This document shows positions 23,429-35,271 of a DNA stretch of 64,000 nt, in pieces. Numbering within the stretch: position 1 is the stretch's first letter; each line of letters begins with the position of its first letter. Under the pieces are notes generated by a model, which had not been told where the DNA came from, ran no database searches, and saw nothing but the letters and a program-made list of their open reading frames with translations. Source of the DNA: Gautieria morchelliformis (taxonomy: Eukaryota > Basidiomycota > Agaricomycetes > Gomphales > Gomphaceae). The stretch spans positions 62,001 through 126,000 of the forward strand of contig WHVA01000091.1 in the NCBI GenBank assembly GCA_015179125.1, given 5' to 3'. A program made the translations under genes and the position numbers.

Positions 23429-24593
23429 TTACTCCAACATCCTCATATCCTCTCCCTCGCTCTCCTCGCTACCCTCGCCTGACTCCTCCTCATTACTACT
23501 GCTACTTTGCTCCACCAGACCCCCATGTCCCCCATAATCTGCCAAGTCTCTCGCCCCCTGCATCCGCTTCAAGTAATTCCACCTCCTCCTTATCCTCATG
23601 AACTCCACCTCCGCCCTGTTCATCCTGTCATTCGCAGCCCTAAACTCCCCCAGCAACTCGCACACCCTCTCCCCAACCTCGCCAACTTTCTTCCCCACAT
23701 CCCTCACCGCCGCTATCAACTCCCTCATCTCCGCACTTCGCTCCGACCTTTTCGTTTTCTTGTCCTTCTTCGCCCTCCGACCTTCCACCTCGCCTTCCTC
23801 TACCTTGCCTTCCTTCCCCTCACTCTGCCTCGCTCCCTCTGACCCCTTACCCTTCTCCTCGCTCAACCTCGCTTCCATCCGCTCCACCCTCGTCTCAAGG
23901 TTCCGCTCGACCCAGTCACTGGAGTCGTCGTCCTCTGCAACCTCGTCCCGAACCCGAACCTTGGCCTCTGTCCTCGGCCTCGGTCCGTCCTCGGGGTCCT
24001 CGCTCCTGGCCCGCTTCTTGCCCACGGCACTCGACTGACCCTTTCCTGGGGTCGCCTTGCTGCGACGACCATGGGCTATACTACAGCCCAAGGAGCGTGT
24101 CCTGCGCCACATGCAGGCACCCTGGTCGGCGAGGCCGAAGTCGAGGCTAACGGCCCAAAGGCACGTATAGTCGCGCTCTTCGCAGCGCATGCACCTCGCC
24201 TTGGCCTTGGTCGTGAGTTGCCACTCACGAGGTCTGCCGTCGGCGAGCTTGTACCCGTATAGGGACAAGTCGGTGGGGTGGTACGAGAACAACATGCGTT
24301 TATACTATACAAGTCAGCAGCGTCCATGACCAGACAACGACGCTACTCACCTTCTTGCCGTTGGGCCCTTCCTGCCACGGTTTCCACATATCTATGGCCC
24401 CTGCATCCTCGATGGGCCGCGGAACCACCTCGGGTTGAACCTCGGGCATAACCTCGCCCGAGGGACCGTCCTCCTCAGACAGCAAGGTCTGGTCGAACGC
24501 GTTGTTCGCGCTGTTTTCGTCGATAGCAGAGTTAAAGAGAGCTTGGGGGCGCACCATATTCGTTGGCACTTGGGTTTGCTGCCTCCTACCCAC
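23429..24593 (-). CDS. Antisense spliced ORF inside element B, unknown function
   Basis: Exon 1 (24593-24351, 81 codons, MGRRQQTQ to PNGKK) ends at a GTGAGT donor. A 46 bp intron (24350-24305) ends in TAG. Exon 2 (24304-23429) continues in phase to give 372 residues. The protein has a Cys-rich part (CMRCEERDYTC, then CMW and LGC) resembling a degenerate fungal zinc-cluster region, a basic stretch, a Lys/Glu-rich region, a probable amphipathic helix (EVGERVCELLGEF) and an acidic Ser/Glu tail. It runs opposite to gag-pol between the chromodomain and the 3' LTR. I do not recognise it. It could be an accessory gene of the element or a captured host gene. The in-phase splice and open frame support real coding, but expression is not shown. 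Confidence 0.6.
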
Positions 24594-24728
24594 CCTTTTA
24601 TCTAACCTCGGCTACGATTAAGCTTCGCCTTTCCGGCGACTTAACATCGGGCCAGGATCTAGATTCGAGGATAGGCGAACCTTGTTCATATTACGGCCTC
24701 GAGGGTCTCGGCCATAAGGAGGGGATAC

Positions 24729-25281
24729 TGTAAGAACCCGGCCTTTGGCCGGTTACTTACCGGTATAACTTTCTTCCGAGCCCGAGCCTTGTGATACTCG
24801 TGCCCGAGTACATATGATTCTTATCCTGTGCCCAAGCCCGAGCTAGAGCTAGAGCTCATATCCGACCTTGATCCCATGCCCGTATCCCCTTAGTTACTGA
24901 TTCCGCTCCATCACGCATCATTCATATATTACCTCACCCTGACCTCGCCCTGATCTCCACTAATATGTTCGCCCCTGACTTGTACCCTCGCCCCGTATAT
25001 AAAACCCCCTGTATGCATTCCTACTCCTTAGTCTGAAAATCAACTATCATATAACTTCGATCCTTAGTTAGTTTCTAAGCCTCGCCTCTTAAGCCAAACC
25101 TCGCCTCTTATTCGTTTCCCTCCGAAGTTGGGACTCGTGCGTAGGGTCGGCGCAGCACATAAGCTGAAGCCTAGTCCCTCTCCGACTTCCCCATCCAAAC
25201 CTTGCCCCGTAACCTCGGACTGTACCTCGGGTTTCGCTCCCGACCTCGGTCAACCTTACGACGGATCGTATCGTAACACTT
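24729..25281 (+). repeat. Element B 3' LTR (553 bp)
   Basis: It follows a purine-rich tract (aaggagggga tac) and ends CGTAACA, followed by the CTTGT duplication (25282-25286). TATATAAA is preserved near 24995. It differs from the 5' LTR by a handful of substitutions and one short duplication. Confidence 0.95.
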
Positions 25282-25637
25282 GTACCGGTCATGGCTCTGA
25301 ATTATCTGGCACTTCACTCTTGAAAGACCCACCTGGCTCCCTCGGTGGGCACTTTAGGGTGGCACAGAATCAGACGGGAGGTCCTTCATCCGAGCAATCG
25401 GAGAAGCCACCCCTCAGTTCTGAGAAAGAAGGACCGACCGTCAACAAAATAAGTGTAAACTCAGCCCTAAGAAATAAAGGCCTGATAAAACAAAAGAGTA
25501 ACCGTCGGGAGCGGGGTCACTCTGAAAAGCATGACTTGAGGGCGAAAACGCAAAAAAGTAGTGCCTGCTTGGTAAACCTGACCCAGCGAAGGGGAGGGGC
25601 CGACAAAGAAAAAGATAAGGGGTTGAGGCAACACTGA

Positions 25638-28600
25638 CTGAAGGACTACTTCCAGGCTAAAAGCCCAGCCACCACGCAAAACACCCAGCCTCCAACGCAA
25701 GGAGAGCCGGACAGAGAAGAAAAATGGGAGCAAAGCCCCCCTGCACAAAACCAGACAAACGAGCAGCCCGAAGCAAACCCCTTCATAGAGTTGCACGTAG
25801 AAGACCTGATAACGTCCGAAGAAGAGGACGGAACAGGCGAAGATGGCCACCCACGGCTGAGACAAAGAATGAAAGACCGACAAGATAAAGTCGGTAAGAG
25901 AAGAGGCATAACCATCGCCTCGTGGAATACAAAAGGAAAAAACGATAGCAACCACAGGTCAAAGTGGAATGCAATCGCAAGAATAATGAGGCTAAAGGGA
26001 ATCGCGGTATTAGCGGTCCAAGAAGCCAGAATGAAAACAAACGAGGCGGAAGAAGCCTCAAAAGCAAACCCAGGAATCCTGTTTCTAGTGAACGGAGAAC
26101 ACTCCAATAAGCTAGGGACGCTGTTCGCCATAAACCTGGCAAAGATAAATGCTGAAGAGGCAGAAGTCATTATAGACCATAAACCGCTGGTGCCAAATAG
26201 AGCCCAGATACTAAAATTGAAATGGGGGGACAACCAACAGCTAAACCTGTTGAACGTCTACGCCCCGAATGACACCGAAGAGAAAATAGACTTCTTTGAA
26301 ACTATAAAGAGGTATCTGAATAAGAACAAAAAAGAAGCAATCTCCCTGCTGGGAGACTTCAACTGTGTTGAAAAAGACATAGACAGGAGCCTGGCCCACA
26401 AAGACAGGGAAAGAGTCACTGAAGCCTTGAAAGGGATGACGAAAACAAGAAAACTAAAATACGTCTGGAGGCTGTTAAATGAAAACGAGCTCGCCTTCAC
26501 ATTTACACAAAAAGGGTCAAGCTCGTTGGCCAGAATAGACAGGATATACATGACAGACGACATGGCGGAACTGACATACAACGCCACGATAGAGTCAAAC
26601 TTCGAATTAAGTGATCACAGCCTGATAACAGCAAAAATAATGGCCGACAATCTCCCATACAGTGGAGAGGGCATGTGGAAATTAGATGGACAGACGCTAA
26701 ATGCAAAGGACTTTCAAAAGAGAGTCGAAAAGCTGCTAGTGAAAAACAATGCCTGGGTCAAAAAATACCTAGAGGAAGAAGCAAAAGCTGAAGGAGACAA
26801 AGAAAAGATAAAGCTCCTCCGCAGCAATGGGAACAACCCACAAGCAAAGTGGAAAGTCCTGAAAAGAGAAGTAAAAAGAATAGCAATCGACGTGCAAAAG
26901 CGCGAAAGAAAGAAAAAAGAGGCCATGAAAAAGAGCTTCAAGAAAGACATAAAAAAGGAGCTGGAAAAGGCTCAAAACCCGCACCTAACAGACGGGGAAC
27001 GAAGAAAAGTGACGGAGGAGGCTCTCTTCCTGAAAGAAAAGATTGACAAAGCAGAGGCCGAGAACATAGAAAAGGCCAAGAAGTCCGCAGAAGCCAGATT
27101 CCTGAAAGAGGGTGAGTCAAACACAAAATACTGGTTCGGACTAAACAAACCAAGGCTGCTGCCCAATACAATCCTGGGCCTGCAGGACGAAGAAGGGAGA
27201 GTAACAAACTCCACAAGAGAAATGACAGAGATAGCCTCCCGATACCACGGGAGACTGCAAAAGAAACAAGTAATGATGGCAGAAAGAGAAATAGCCGTGG
27301 AAAACATGAAAAGGCTGGTAGACAAAAAGCTCACTGGAAGCCAAGCAGATATGATGGGGAAAGAAACCACCCTAAGAGAGATAAGAGTGGCGATAAAGGC
27401 CGCGCAGAATGGAAAGTGCCCCGGGCACTCCGGAATAACATACGAGTTCTGGAAGCAATGGATGCCAGATGAAAAAAGAAAACAAACGGGCAACGGACAA
27501 AAACATCCCGACATAACAAAGCTGTTAAAAGCCGTCTTCAACAATGTCGAGAGGCATGGAATGGAGGAAGACCAATACTCAAAGGGGATCATGTACCTCC
27601 TGTATAAGAAAAAAGACAAAACAAGGATAGAAAACTATAGACCAGTGACCTTGCTGGAAACAGACTACAAAGTCCATACAAAAGTAATGGCAAACAGGCT
27701 CAGGGAAGTGGCGGGAGACCTGATCCACGCAGATCAGGCTGGCTTCATCCTGGGGAGAAACCTGTATGACCACCTGCGGCTGGCGGAGATAATGCCAGCT
27801 TACGCAAAAAGTGAACTGGAAGATGGCCTAATCCTAAGCCTCGACCAGGAAAAAGCTTACAACAAAATCAACCACGAATACATGTAGATCATACTGAGAA
27901 AGTTCAGATTCCCTGAACACTTCATAAACCTAGTAAGGTCCCTATACGGGAAAGCAGCAACAGCGGTGATGGTAAATGGAGTAATACCAACGGCCGTAGA
28001 AATAAGAAGAGAGGCAAGACAAGGGGACCCCATGTCATGCATCCTATACAACCTATCAATAGAACCCCTGGCGTGTGCACTAAGAAAGTCAAAGAAGCTT
28101 AAAGGCTACTCGACGCAGGGGATAAGAAAACTCATAGCCAAGCTATTCGCAGACGACGTGATAATATACATGAAGGCTAAAGACAGCTACAAAAGTGTAA
28201 TGAAAACAGTACACTTGTTTGTAATCGCCTCCACGGCAGTTTTCAACTTAGATAAGACAGAGGCGCTGCCAATAGGGAGCGAAGACTTCAGAAACAAAGT
28301 CATAACCACAAGAATGGTGGGGGACGAAAGACTGCCCGACCACGTAAAAATCAAAAAAGACAGAGAACCCATGAGAACCCTCGGGTCATGGGTCAGAAAC
28401 AAAGTCTCCATAAAAGATAAATGGAAAGACATAATAGACAAACAAAAAGCAATAATGGACACATGGGCAAAGAGCCACCCCTCCCTAAGGGGAAAAGAAT
28501 TAATACTGAAAGCACTGGTCACGTCAAGGAGCTGGTTCCTAGCAACGGTAAATGGCATGCCCAAAGACGTAGAAAAAGAAATGACCAAAAATATGAAGAG

Positions 28601-29420
28601 CTTCCTATGGGATGGGAACGAAAGAGGGCTGATGGAACTAAAAGCTGCCACAGCCAATCGAGAAGACGGGGGCCTTGGCATCCCAGACATAAAAGCAAGC
28701 TTCGCCGCAATACACATAATGTGGCTACAAAAGTACCTAGCCATACCAGAGAAATGCCCAGATTGGGCTTGGATAGCAGACAGACTCATATTCAGAGACA
28801 TCAACCCCAAAGCAGTCCCGAAGGTAGACACCAAATCGAGGATAAGCTGGTTGAAGCAAACGTGGAGAACCAAGCAAGGGTTACACTCCAGCCTGCCAAC
28901 GTCACTAAAAGACATGCTAAAGATGGCAGAGACGTACAACGTCAGAATACAGGCCAGAAAGACAGACAAAGGCCTTAAAGAGAAAATGACAGTCTGGCAC
29001 AACGTGGTCAAGCCGGATGACAACTATAAGTGGAATAAGAAGGCAGCAAAATGCCTGAGAAAGAACCACAACATAATATCAATAAAAGACCTACAAAGGG
29101 CAAAAAGAGGGGTGATAACCCCCGATAGAAAATGTGAAAACCACCACACCTGCGTAAATATGGCGAAGAACCTATACAAAGGTTACCCAGAGAAATGGCA
29201 CCCCGAAAAAGACACCCCCTACGCGGGCGGGCTAGACCACACGACAGGGAGGAAAAGAAAGTACAAGTGTTTCACAAAGACGGGTGAAAACGTAGCAAAC
29301 CCAAACATAACAGAGAGGGAACATCCAGAGAATGCAACAAGGATATTCCTGGACAAAGAGAAAAAAGAGGAATGGCAGGCAAAGCCAACCTATAGAAAGC
29401 ACCACACAACAAGAAAGGAA
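25638..29420 (+). pseudogene. LINE endonuclease-reverse transcriptase, with stops
   Basis: Endonuclease/exonuclease/phosphatase fold (about 25900-26640): ITIASWNTKG, VQEARMK, LNVYAPN, LLGDFNCV and the ELSDHSLI His box. This enzyme would nick target DNA. A long Lys/Glu-rich helical linker follows (about 26700-27110). RT (about 27380-28300) has GKCPGHSGITYEFW, YRPVTLL, ADQAGFI, the LSLDQEKAYN catalytic Asp, RQGDPMS and FADDVIIY. The frame is open from 25638 except for TAG at 27885 (after HEYM, probably a former TGG). Another TGA in the same frame lies at 25635. The AEILKAL-type thumb and linker extend to RNase H. Confidence 0.9.
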
Positions 29421-31987
29421 TGGGAAGTCTACACAGATGGATCATGCCTCGACCCAAACACGGAGTCGGCCAGAACAGGAGCAGGAATATACTGCCAAGA
29501 TAACAAAAAACTACACAAAGGCCATAAGAGTGCCTGGTAAAAAACAAACAAACCAAAGGGGAGAACTAGTGGCCATCTTGAAAGCCCTTGAAATGATACC
29601 AAAAGGAGACCCCCTGAAGATAAAGACCGACTCGACTTATGCAGCAGCTGGAATAATCAAAGGATTAAACAAATGGGAAGACATGGCTTGGCTCAACCTA
29701 GACAACACCGACATCTTCAAGAAAATAAAATACTAATTGACAATAAGAGGCGTGGTCACCACCTTCGAATGGGTGAAAGGACACGCCGGCACAGAAGGCA
29801 ACGAAGAGGCAGACAGGCTAGCCTCAGAAGGCATGAATAAAGCCGAAGCCGACGAAATAAATCTGACTGTCCCAGAGGAATACGAACTCAAAGGGGCGAG
29901 GCTGCAAAGCCTGACTGAAAACTAGCCTACGAGCTAATAATGAGAGGAAAAAACATTGACCCGGTAACAAAAACCGGAAGGAAAAAGCTTGCCAAAACAA
30001 AGGCGGAGCTACAAGAAACACTGGGTGTAAGCTGTCAAGATTGGTTTTTAGGCGTTAATATCGTGTATTAGTGAACACAGTGAATGCCCAAATGACTTGT
30101 GCGAATAAGTATGCCGTTCGGCGAATAGGTGAACCAATAAATGTTCACAAGATAAGAGGGCTGCCCGAACGGGGCTCACCCTATCTACAGTCATAGCGAA
30201 ATAGCCGTACTTGACGATGTAACATGCAAGGTCTCACGGAAGGGCTGTCTAAGTCTCGACAATCCCTTCACCGGCGAAGGTGCTCCTTCAGAGCCCTTCG
30301 CCAACAGCACAGAGAATAGTTCGAAGGCTAAGGTAACGAAGACGAAGTATGAGAACTCACCAGTGATGCCTAAGTCCTCTGCTGGTTGAAGATAGAAATC
30401 TCCAAGAGAAGGCTCAAGACGATGATCACAGCGAGGTCAAGTTTGCACAAGATGGACGACGTATGATAATTGAACTGGGGAATATACATGCGAATGTAAA
30501 CTACTTATATTGAATGCTCGTAAGGTATCAGCGAATAGGAAAGAGGCCGTCACGAGTCAGGGTTGGATAGGGGTGCGCAGTCATGATACAACATAGATGA
30601 AATAAACATACAATAGAATGAGAGAAGAGGGAGAACATAAAACGACGGAGAGTGAAGGTGGTGAAGACACCTATGTACGAAATCATGTCTTGGGGCCCGC
30701 ATATACACTGCCCTGCACGGGTTCTTCATCTACTGGGTTGATCCCACACGACCTACGGGTAGGACGTCCCACGAACACACCCTGCTCATATGAACACCAA
30801 AAGGGGGGTTGGATTGAGAAGCTGATGGAGTTACTGATGAGCCATCATGCCGGATAGGGATGTTGATCGTGATTTGATGGTGTGCCTGCTGGCGAATGAT
30901 GTGAGCAGCGAATGGCTGTTCGACGAAATGCGAGGAAGGGCAAACAGAGATGACATAGAGGAGGAGAGGTCGAGGTGGAGGGCGAAGCCGAGCGAACACT
31001 GGGGAGGAGTAGTGAAAGGGGAAATGGGGATATCAAGGTGCAGGAAATACACAGATCATGACAATCCGATTATCAGAACACCATTGGAAGAGGGTCGAGC
31101 AGAGGAGGTGATAGGCCCAGCGATGACTGCCAAGTCAGTCCAAAGACGTCGATCGTGCGTTGACGGCGTGGCTATGGTAATTGGCGCGAACAGTGAGAAT
31201 CGGTTGCCAAACATGACAATGGCGATCGGAACGAACACAGAGATGGAGTGAGAAATGGCAGGACAGAGCACCTGAGTATGAGAAATAAACGCATCATGAC
31301 ATAAGCCCAACGGAAAGGGCAATATGGAAGACGCTAAAGTTGCCCACAATAAGGAGAAACATTGCAGACTTCCTGTGGAAACTGCTACATGGAAGATTAA
31401 GAGTCGGAGTATACTGGAAAACCATACCTGGCTATGAAGAAAGGGCCAGCTGTAGACAATGCGGAGGCCTGGAAACAATGGACCACATCTGGTTCATTTA
31501 AAAGAATTATTTCGAATGCCAAACCCTAGGCCGATCGGAAGTCTGGGAAGTGGCAGAAACACTCTGGAAAAAGACAACAGAGATAAAAGAAGGGGTAAAT
31601 GAATGGATACACCCGAATGAAAACCTGATAAGAGGACTAGGAGCCGTAAAGAAGGCAGAATGCTTCTCCTCAACACGAACACTGCAGAAATACAAGGACT
31701 TGGTCCTAGAAATGGCGTGGCTCCTATGGAAGATAAGAAATGAATCAACAATCAGAGAAAAAGCCTTCACAAGGAAAGAAGTAAAGGCGAGATGGGTGGC
31801 GGAACTAATACAAAGGGAACACTCAATGGCCCTGATACGAAAAGAAAAGCAAAAGAGAAGCCAGGAAATAAAGCGCTTCAAGGAAAAATGGGCGTGCACG
31901 GATTTCACAGTGACGCTACACAAAGGTAACCTGACCATCAAAAGGTGGGACCAGGAGCTCCCAGGCGGAGAAACGGGAGAAAGGTGA
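29421..31987 (+). pseudogene. LINE RNase H and zinc-finger C-terminus, split by a solo LTR
   Basis: RNase H: VYTDGSCLD, then after a frameshift near 29500-29540 RGELVAIL, IKTDSTYAA and VKGHAGTEGNEEADRLA, giving the Asp-Glu-Asp-(His)Asp catalytic set. A TAA interrupts it at about 29735. After the insert, coding resumes in frame (ETLGV|SPTERAIWKTL). The zf-RVT-type part has CRQCGGLETMDHIWF, with a TAA soon after at about 31499. A basic tail follows to TGA at 31985. RNase H would remove template RNA during target-primed reverse transcription. Confidence 0.85.
30033..31301. repeat. Solo LTR, family D (1269 bp), inside the LINE
   Basis: It starts TGTCAAGATT, ends CATCATGACA (TGTCA/TGACA inverted ends) and is flanked by TAAGC at 30028-30032 and 31302-31306. 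Removing it with one TAAGC restores the LINE frame. Small open frames inside it (for example around 30618-31251) resemble no protein I know and need not be genes. Confidence 0.88.
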
Positions 31988-32234
31988 AAAACAGAAAACA
32001 CAAAATAAAATCATCACGATTATTGATACTAATAGCCAAGAGCTGCGTGGAATCAGATCCACGTCAAACCTGACTGCAGCCCCTAAGGGCTGCAAGTGCA
32101 GGGTGGCAAACCTCAAAAGCCAGGCCAGCGACAAGGGAGCCCAGCCGACAAGGAGGGGGGGGTTTTAGTGGGTAAAAGCCCCACACTGTCTCCCAATAGG
32201 GAGTTCGTCTGTTAGCAGATTTCCCCTCCCTGGC

Positions 32235-32266
32235 AAAAAAATAAAATAAAATAAAATAAAAAAAAT
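32235..32266 (+). repeat. LINE 3' A-rich tail
   Basis: An (A)n/(TAAAA)n tract typical of LINE 3' ends, preceded by a G-run (32151-32160). The sequence beyond it (32267-32453) shows no coding signal. Confidence 0.75.
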
Positions 32267-32453
32267 AACGCTCACAAGACGCTGCTACCGGCCAACAACT
32301 GTGTTCGTTCCCATATGCAACTGCGTCAAAGCCATTGGGAGTATTTCAGCAATGAGTATGAGGCGGCGGTGTGGAGCATTCTCCATGCATGATGCCCAAG
32401 AGTAGAGGTAGATTAGCAATCATAAGTTGCTGTTGATATGAGACTTTATAGCG

Positions 32454-32660
32454 GCGAGCGTAAGATACGCAAAGTGACACGTGTTACCTTTGTGACAAAT
32501 GCCAAATCCAGGTGTCTTTTCCATCCCACCGACCATCCGTCGCCAAACTATGGTCCGGGCAAATTGAAGCCTCCGGGATCCACCACATGGAGGGTCAAAT
32601 TTCCTGATAGCTCGTTTGTGAGATATTGATATTCTTGATTAATCGCTCTCCCTTCAATTT
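32454..32660 (+). repeat. Left copy of a ~200 bp inverted repeat flanking the host gene island
   Basis: GTAAGATACGC, GTGTTACCTTTGTGACAAAT, CCGACCATCC, GGTCAAATTTC, GTGATAGCTCGTT-like and GAGATATTGATATT words occur in the same order on the minus strand of 39345-39575. Divergence is moderate, with small indels. It could be one of two oppositely oriented copies of a short element, or paired termini of a larger one. Confidence 0.75.
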
Positions 32661-33345
32661 CAACAACGATATCCCACCGCGGAAATGAAACCCTTAATCG
32701 GTAGCTGTGCTTATCATCCTACTCCGTCCTATTCATGCTGCCGTTTCCACAGAGTGTATTCCTTGCTGTTTGAAGCACAAATTGATTCCCTCGAAACGGG
32801 GGTCCTCTCACGGCGCATACTTCTGAGATCCACGCGGTATTTAGAGCAGCGGCACACCCTGCCGGAATCATCCTGACTCGCCAGATCAGACCGCAGCGTC
32901 GTTCATCTGCGATAACACTGTCATGCAGATCAACGTCCGAATAACACCCCCCAATCACTCACATACTAATGTAAATCGCCGCTGTGAAATTCCCCATGGA
33001 ACACGATGTATTCCTCGCGCCGAACGCTTCCAGACAGATGCCTGTAACTGAATGCGAGTTAGCACGCGACCTGCAACGCACTTAACATGCTACGCGTGCG
33101 GGAATCTTGAAAGTTTGTGTAAAATAGTGGGAATGAAGCGGGAATACTATGTCTTTGCGGACACACCAGCGCTTTGCCCTTCGTTTTCCTTGGAGTGCAC
33201 CAAGTCAAGTAAGCAACACGGCCACGCCGGGAGTACCGCGGTCGGCACCTTCCAGACGCGATGTACATCATGGACGCACCGTAGACGGCGTGCAAAGGTA
33301 CGGGGACTTACGTAAGCTTTGTGGCTCATCCAAAAACTGGTAGGA
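32661..33345. other. Upstream region of TIM50, no gene seen
   Basis: About 690 bp without a convincing reading frame. It presumably holds the TIM50 promoter and 5' UTR; I see no clear TATA box. ORFs here are short and lack fungal codon structure. Confidence 0.5.
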
Positions 33346-35063
33346 ATGGCACACATTTTGCTGGCCAGGGTTGTTCTCAGACGGCAGCCGTTCATCGTGA
33401 ACACAGCGTTGTCTACTCGATTTCGTTCCAATCGCAGCCAGCGGGACCCTCCACCGCCCGAGCCTGCTGGAGGTTCGAGCACACCGGAGGCGGCCCCCCC
33501 CGCCCCGCCCCCGCCAGGAGGCCCCCTCACCCTCGATTTTACTCCGCGAGCCGAGCCTGATGAGCGCACGGGCGCGAGGTCTTCAAAGGGCTCGCTGTCG
33601 TCTATCGAACGGCGCCGACGATTCATGGGGCGCCTGGCATTCGGCATATTTGCCATGGGGATAGGCTTTGGGGTCGTGCACCTTGGAAGACCGTGGGAGC
33701 CCGACGAGCTCAGTGGGAGGCAGTCCGTCGATGAGGTATGTGCCCGCCATTGCGCTGGGGATCTGTATTGACTATTTCTAGAATGCCGGGCGGTGGGCGC
33801 GGACTTCTTACCGCTTCAAAAATCTGGCAGGAGTATGTATGCAGCACTCTTCTGTCCACGAGCAGCAATGACTAGTCCACAGACGTTCCGCGACCCGCAG
33901 TGGGAGCAGCTGTTGCCCCCGCAATTATCGAAAGAAGAGCAACGTCCCTATACACTATTACTCTCTATTGACGACCTACTCGTCACCTCTACCTGGGATG
34001 TGAGCCACCACGTGTTGCTCCCGGCGCATCCGCCGCTGACTCTTTCTTAGCGACAGCACGGATGGCGGACAGCAAAACGCCCGGGCGTTGACTATTTCCT
34101 AGGATATCTACAGCAGTGGTTTGAAATTGTCATATTTACCACCCAACCGCACTATGTGTGTGCTTTTCGGCTGGAGTTGGCTGGGGACTAACGGCAGACA
34201 TGCTCGTGCGCAGACAGCGGACCCGATAATCGAAAAGTTGGACCCGTTACACGCGTTAATTACATACCGGCTCTTCCGCGAGGCGACGCGGTTCCACGAC
34301 GGGAAACTCGTCAAGGTATTCCCTGTTCTTCGTTCTGCCACCCGCGCGCTGACACTGGGCAGGATTTGTCGTATCTCAACCGGGACCTCGCGCGGGTGGT
34401 CGCGGTAGACACGGATGCGGAGCGGTACTCGCTGAACCGGGAGAATGCGGTGATTCTGCCGAAGTGGACAGGAGACCCGCAAGACAAGGGGCTTGTCGGG
34501 GTGATCCCGTTCCTGGAATGTGGGTGGAGTGGGTCTGGCTGTGTGGTGAACTGACGCAGCGTGCAGCGATTGGGATATACAACCCGGCCGACGTGAGGCC
34601 GATCATCGGGGCGTATGTTGACAAGGATGTGGTGTCGGAGTATGGGAAGGCGGAGGCGGAGGCGAAGCAGCGACTGGTGGAGGAGTGGGAGCGGAAGGGG
34701 GGACGGCGCAAGTCGGCGCCGTCCTGGCTGGGCCAGCTGTTTGGGACGCCGGGGAGCATCCAGTCGGACAAGCCGCCGGCGTCGTATCTGGAGAAGAAGC
34801 GGCAGGAGGCGCAGCGGAACTACCGGCTGGACCAGGAGTATCTGAAGCGGAACGAGGGGTCGATCAAGCAGTGGCTGCAGGAGCAGCAGGATGCGAGTCT
34901 GAAGGCGCTGGGCTCGAGCAGCCTCTTCGGCGCGCTCACCGGGTTGGGGAAGCCGCCGGGGGAGGCGGTGAGGGAGGGAGGAAAGGAGGGCGCAGGCGGG
35001 GCAGGCGGGGAGCGAGGGAGGGAGGGCGAGCTGATTACGAAATCCTCATCCAGCAAAACATAG
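33346..35063 (+). CDS. TIM50: Mitochondrial import inner membrane translocase subunit TIM50
   Basis: TIM50 is the presequence receptor of the TIM23 complex and hands preproteins from the outer-membrane translocase to the inner-membrane channel. Seven exons: 33346-33735, 33782-33832, 33883-33999, 34051-34155, 34214-34315, 34363-34519, 34567-35063. All six introns are 46-58 bp GT-AG, giving 472 residues. The start at 33346 gives an Arg-rich, acid-free presequence ([15 protein letters not shown]). After a Pro-rich stretch comes one membrane segment ([20 protein letters not shown]). The FCP1-like domain follows: [75 protein letters not shown]. Glu/Lys-rich helices and a Gly/Glu tail finish it. 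It looks intact and is one of two host genes in the window. Exon joins are my reading of splice sites. Confidence 0.93.
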
Positions 35064-35071
35064 AGCACTGA

Positions 35072-35222
35072 TTATGACATCCAATTACGCGATCGGATTA
35101 TGAAATCCAATTACGCCGCAATCCCACGCCGTAACCCGTGACGTGTGACTGGCTTTGCATTGTAACCGTGACGGGTGACTGGCACTGCTCGCTGCACGCT
35201 GTAAACCGTGACGTGTGACTGG
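35072..35222. repeat. Short direct repeats between TIM50 and the GEF gene
   Basis: The 208 bp intergenic gap contains two near-copies of GATTATGAxATCCAATTACG (about 35072-35114) and three near-copies of CCGTGACGTGTGACTGGC (about 35138-35222). The first repeats lie just after the TIM50 stop. The second lie 50-130 bp before the GEF start and contain a TGACGTG core, so they could be promoter elements. That is inference from position. Confidence 0.6.
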
Positions 35223-35271
35223 CACGCTGCTCGTTGCCTTGTCCGACGCGGACGCCTTCTTTCTCACCGCC

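Larger units (their letters stand above)
7831..25281 (+). mobile_element. Ty3/gypsy chromodomain retrotransposon B, with A2 nested inside
   Basis: Near-identical LTRs (7831-8374 and 24729-25281), each TGTAAGAACC...CGTAACA, are flanked by CTTGT at 7826-7830 and 25282-25286. Inside are gag, protease, RT (split by A2), RNase H, integrase and chromodomain on the plus strand, an antisense ORF, and a purine tract (aaggagggga) before the 3' LTR. Excluding A2 the element is about 7.3 kb. Several frameshifts and TGA stops make it non-autonomous. The sequence features fit the chromoviruses common in basidiomycetes. Confidence 0.95.
25282..32266 (+). mobile_element. Non-LTR retrotransposon (APE-type LINE with RNase H), decayed
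   Basis: APE-type endonuclease, reverse transcriptase, RNase H and C-terminal zinc finger lie in one orientation and end in an A-rich (TAAAA)n tail (32235-32266). The domain order fits the Tad/I-like LINEs found in fungi; the clade is inferred. The 5' end is uncertain because B lies just upstream. The open frame before the endonuclease may be the remains of ORF1 or an N-terminal extension. Its AT-rich codon use (many AAA, ATA, AGA) contrasts sharply with the GC-rich host genes. A solo LTR (30033-31301) interrupts it. Confidence 0.9.

Noticed and set aside
23507-24038. Plus-strand Pro/Ser/Leu-rich frames
   Set aside because: They are shadows of the antisense ORF, whose intron joins in phase; the plus-strand frames have no domain.
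30618-31251. Short frames inside the family-D solo LTR
   Set aside because: They resemble no protein and lie in an LTR with clear ends and duplication.
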